Source of the DNA: Lachnospiraceae bacterium
GTDB taxonomy: Bacteria; Bacillota; Clostridia; Lachnospirales; Lachnospiraceae
NCBI GenBank assembly: GCA_021153325.1
Contig: JAGKTQ010000012.1
Span: forward strand, 1-61,589
Length of the DNA stretch: 61,589 nucleotides
Direction: 5' to 3'
The notes beneath the pieces are model-generated. The model had not been told where the DNA came from. It worked only from the letters and a program-made list of their open reading frames with translations, and ran no database searches. Positions 60,722 to 61,589 of this stretch are shown in pieces. How positions within the stretch are numbered: position 1 is the stretch's first letter; each line of letters opens with the position of its first letter. Position numbers and translations under genes: made by a program.

Positions 60722-61589
60722 CTATTGCTTTTTCCTAAAGAAAGTGTCTACCATCTCATTTCCAAGGGTTCTTTTATCGCCTCCATTATATTTATCTAAT
60801 ACATTATTCCACTCCTCATCATCCAAACAATCATACACATTGTCCACAACAACTTCTAAAAAGCAATCTGACAATCCGCAATTCGCCAAAAAATTGCCAA
60901 TATGCTCCGTTGTAATAATTTCTTCATCATGGGATGAAATTTTCATTATAAACAAACTCATGCCTACACAAAAATCACTATATGCTACCCACATTGCCTG
61001 CTCTAATAATGTTTCTACCATATCTTTAGGTTTAATCAAATAATCATTATTGATTAAATAATCTCTATTCATGCAGCTTTTAAACTTTGCTCCAAATTTA
61101 TTTTTTTCTCTTTCCCGCCTACTAAATTCAGTACTTAATTTATGCACCGTACTCCATAACCCATTCTTTTCATTATCTAATATCTGAAACGGTATGTGCA
61201 TTTGCTCATATGTATACGCTTCAGTTTCCACAATCTTTAAAATATCAAAATATTGACTACCATTCTCAGATATTAAACAATACGGAAGTCTGACCATATC
61301 CATAAACTTATCGAAATCTTCTATTTGAGCTTCTTCTGCCAATTTCTTTAAAAAACGTCTTTCTCGTTCCGTAATTATATACTCTTCAGCTTTCGACAGT
61401 TGCAATATCTCTACAAAATCTTTAATCAAAAGTGCCATATGCACATTAATAAAAGATGCATCAAACGTACTCTTCCACTTTGATATCTTTTTGTATAACA
61501 TATCCTCTGTAACTTCTTGTGGTAATAAAGCATATTGGCACATTTGTTTTAAACCCATATAATTTTCATCATCTTCATCACCAATAATT
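60722..61589 (-). CDS. Unknown helical protein, partial at right edge
   Basis: The frame is open up to the window edge: before the Met at 61558 ten more codons are present with no stop ('IIGDDEDDENY'), so the true start may be outside. The visible 289 residues are mostly helical with hydrophobic patches ('FINVHMALLIKDFVEILQLS', 'YLIKPKDMVETLLEQAMWVA') and acidic ends. I recognise no domain. It is followed by the surface-protein gene after a gap of 141 bp and belongs to the mobile element. Confidence 0.55.
   Translation of the reverse strand, partial: IIGDEDDENYMGLKQMCQYALLPQEVTEDMLYKKISKWKSTFDASFINVHMALLIKDFVEILQLSKAEEYIITERERRFLKKLAEEAQIEDFDKFMDMVRLPYCLISENGSQYFDILKIVETEAYTYEQMHIPFQILDNEKNGLWSTVHKLSTEFSRREREKNKFGAKFKSCMNRDYLINNDYLIKPKDMVETLLEQAMWVAYSDFCVGMSLFIMKISSHDEEIITTEHIGNFLANCGLSDCFLEVVVDNVYDCLDDEEWNNVLDKYNGGDKRTLGNEMVDTFFRKKQ

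Larger units (their letters stand above)
41654..61589. mobile_element. Integrated mobile element (left part; right end beyond the window)
   Basis: From the uvrB leader to the right edge the content switches from conserved chromosome to integrases, excisionase-like, serine recombinase, SSB, YqaJ, Rad52-like, DUF932, DUF5688, relaxase-like and unknown genes, plus a group II intron. Nearly all share one strand and good ribosome sites. No conjugation ATPase or type IV secretion gene is seen here, so it may be mobilisable or its transfer genes may lie further right. The left boundary is approximate. Confidence 0.75.

Overview
The window comes from a Gram-positive, low-GC Clostridia genome, most likely a member of the Lachnospiraceae. 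This rests on the gene content and order: cdaA-cdaR-glmM, comFC next to a YvyF-like gene, mreB-flgF-flgG-flgJ, uvrB-uvrA, and a free-standing Spo0A effector domain. Strong GGAGG-type ribosome binding sites and TTG or GTG starts are common. Almost every gene lies on the minus strand, so the biological reading direction is from high to low coordinates. The one clear plus-strand gene is an AraC-type regulator at 21336-22178. No rRNA or tRNA gene and no CRISPR array was seen.

Region 1 (1-21199) is a surface-polysaccharide locus. Read along the minus strand it begins with GDP-L-fucose synthesis (gmd, fcl), then a membrane GT2 glycosyltransferase, an orphan Spo0A DNA-binding domain protein, and a GT2. 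A strong promoter follows, driving the initiating glycosylphosphotransferase (WbaP type), a Wzz-type chain-length regulator with a kinase-like but P-loop-less tail, several glycosyltransferases, an EpsG/Wzy-type polymerase, a sialyltransferase-like GT52 enzyme and a PglK/MsbA-like ABC protein that could be the flippase, since no Wzx is seen. It ends with pseudaminic acid genes (pseB, pseC and a pseF with an apparent internal deletion of about 40 codons) and a membrane acyltransferase that runs off the left edge. A 200-bp palindromic element (3791-3990) sits in the middle, forms the last codons and stop of one glycosyltransferase gene, and may lend a -35 box to pseB.

Region 2 (21336-41382) is conserved chromosome: the AraC regulator, a zinc-ribbon protein, leuA, an HPr-like phosphocarrier, the c-di-AMP/cell-wall operon (cdaA-cdaR-glmM) with two unknown membrane proteins upstream, a YvyF-like protein, comFC, recD2, rod genes flgJ/flgG/flgF, mreB, uvrA and uvrB. 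A LexA-type box (GAAC-N4-GTTC) lies about 260 bp upstream of uvrB.

Region 3 (about 41400 to the right edge) is a mobile element, not closed in this window. At its left end it carries two overlapping tyrosine recombinase genes, an excisionase-like gene and a large protein that resembles a DUF927 ATPase with a damaged P-loop. Further in are two unknown genes, a serine recombinase, a DNA-recombination set (Rad52-like annealing protein, SSB, YqaJ exonuclease), a DUF932 protein, DUF5688, several micro-proteins, an XRE regulator, a relaxase-fold protein that has lost its HUH histidines, and a ribbon-helix-helix protein. It also carries a secreted beta-helix surface protein whose C-terminal membrane anchor is cut off by one in-frame stop codon. 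A group II intron, probably class C, sits directly behind a terminator hairpin in this element; its reverse transcriptase is frameshifted.

The observations most worth following are the surface protein with its severed anchor and RBS-covering hairpin, the HUH-less relaxase homologue, the orphan Spo0A domain in the capsule locus, the palindromic element, the pseF deletion, and the degenerate DUF927-like protein beside tandem integrases.
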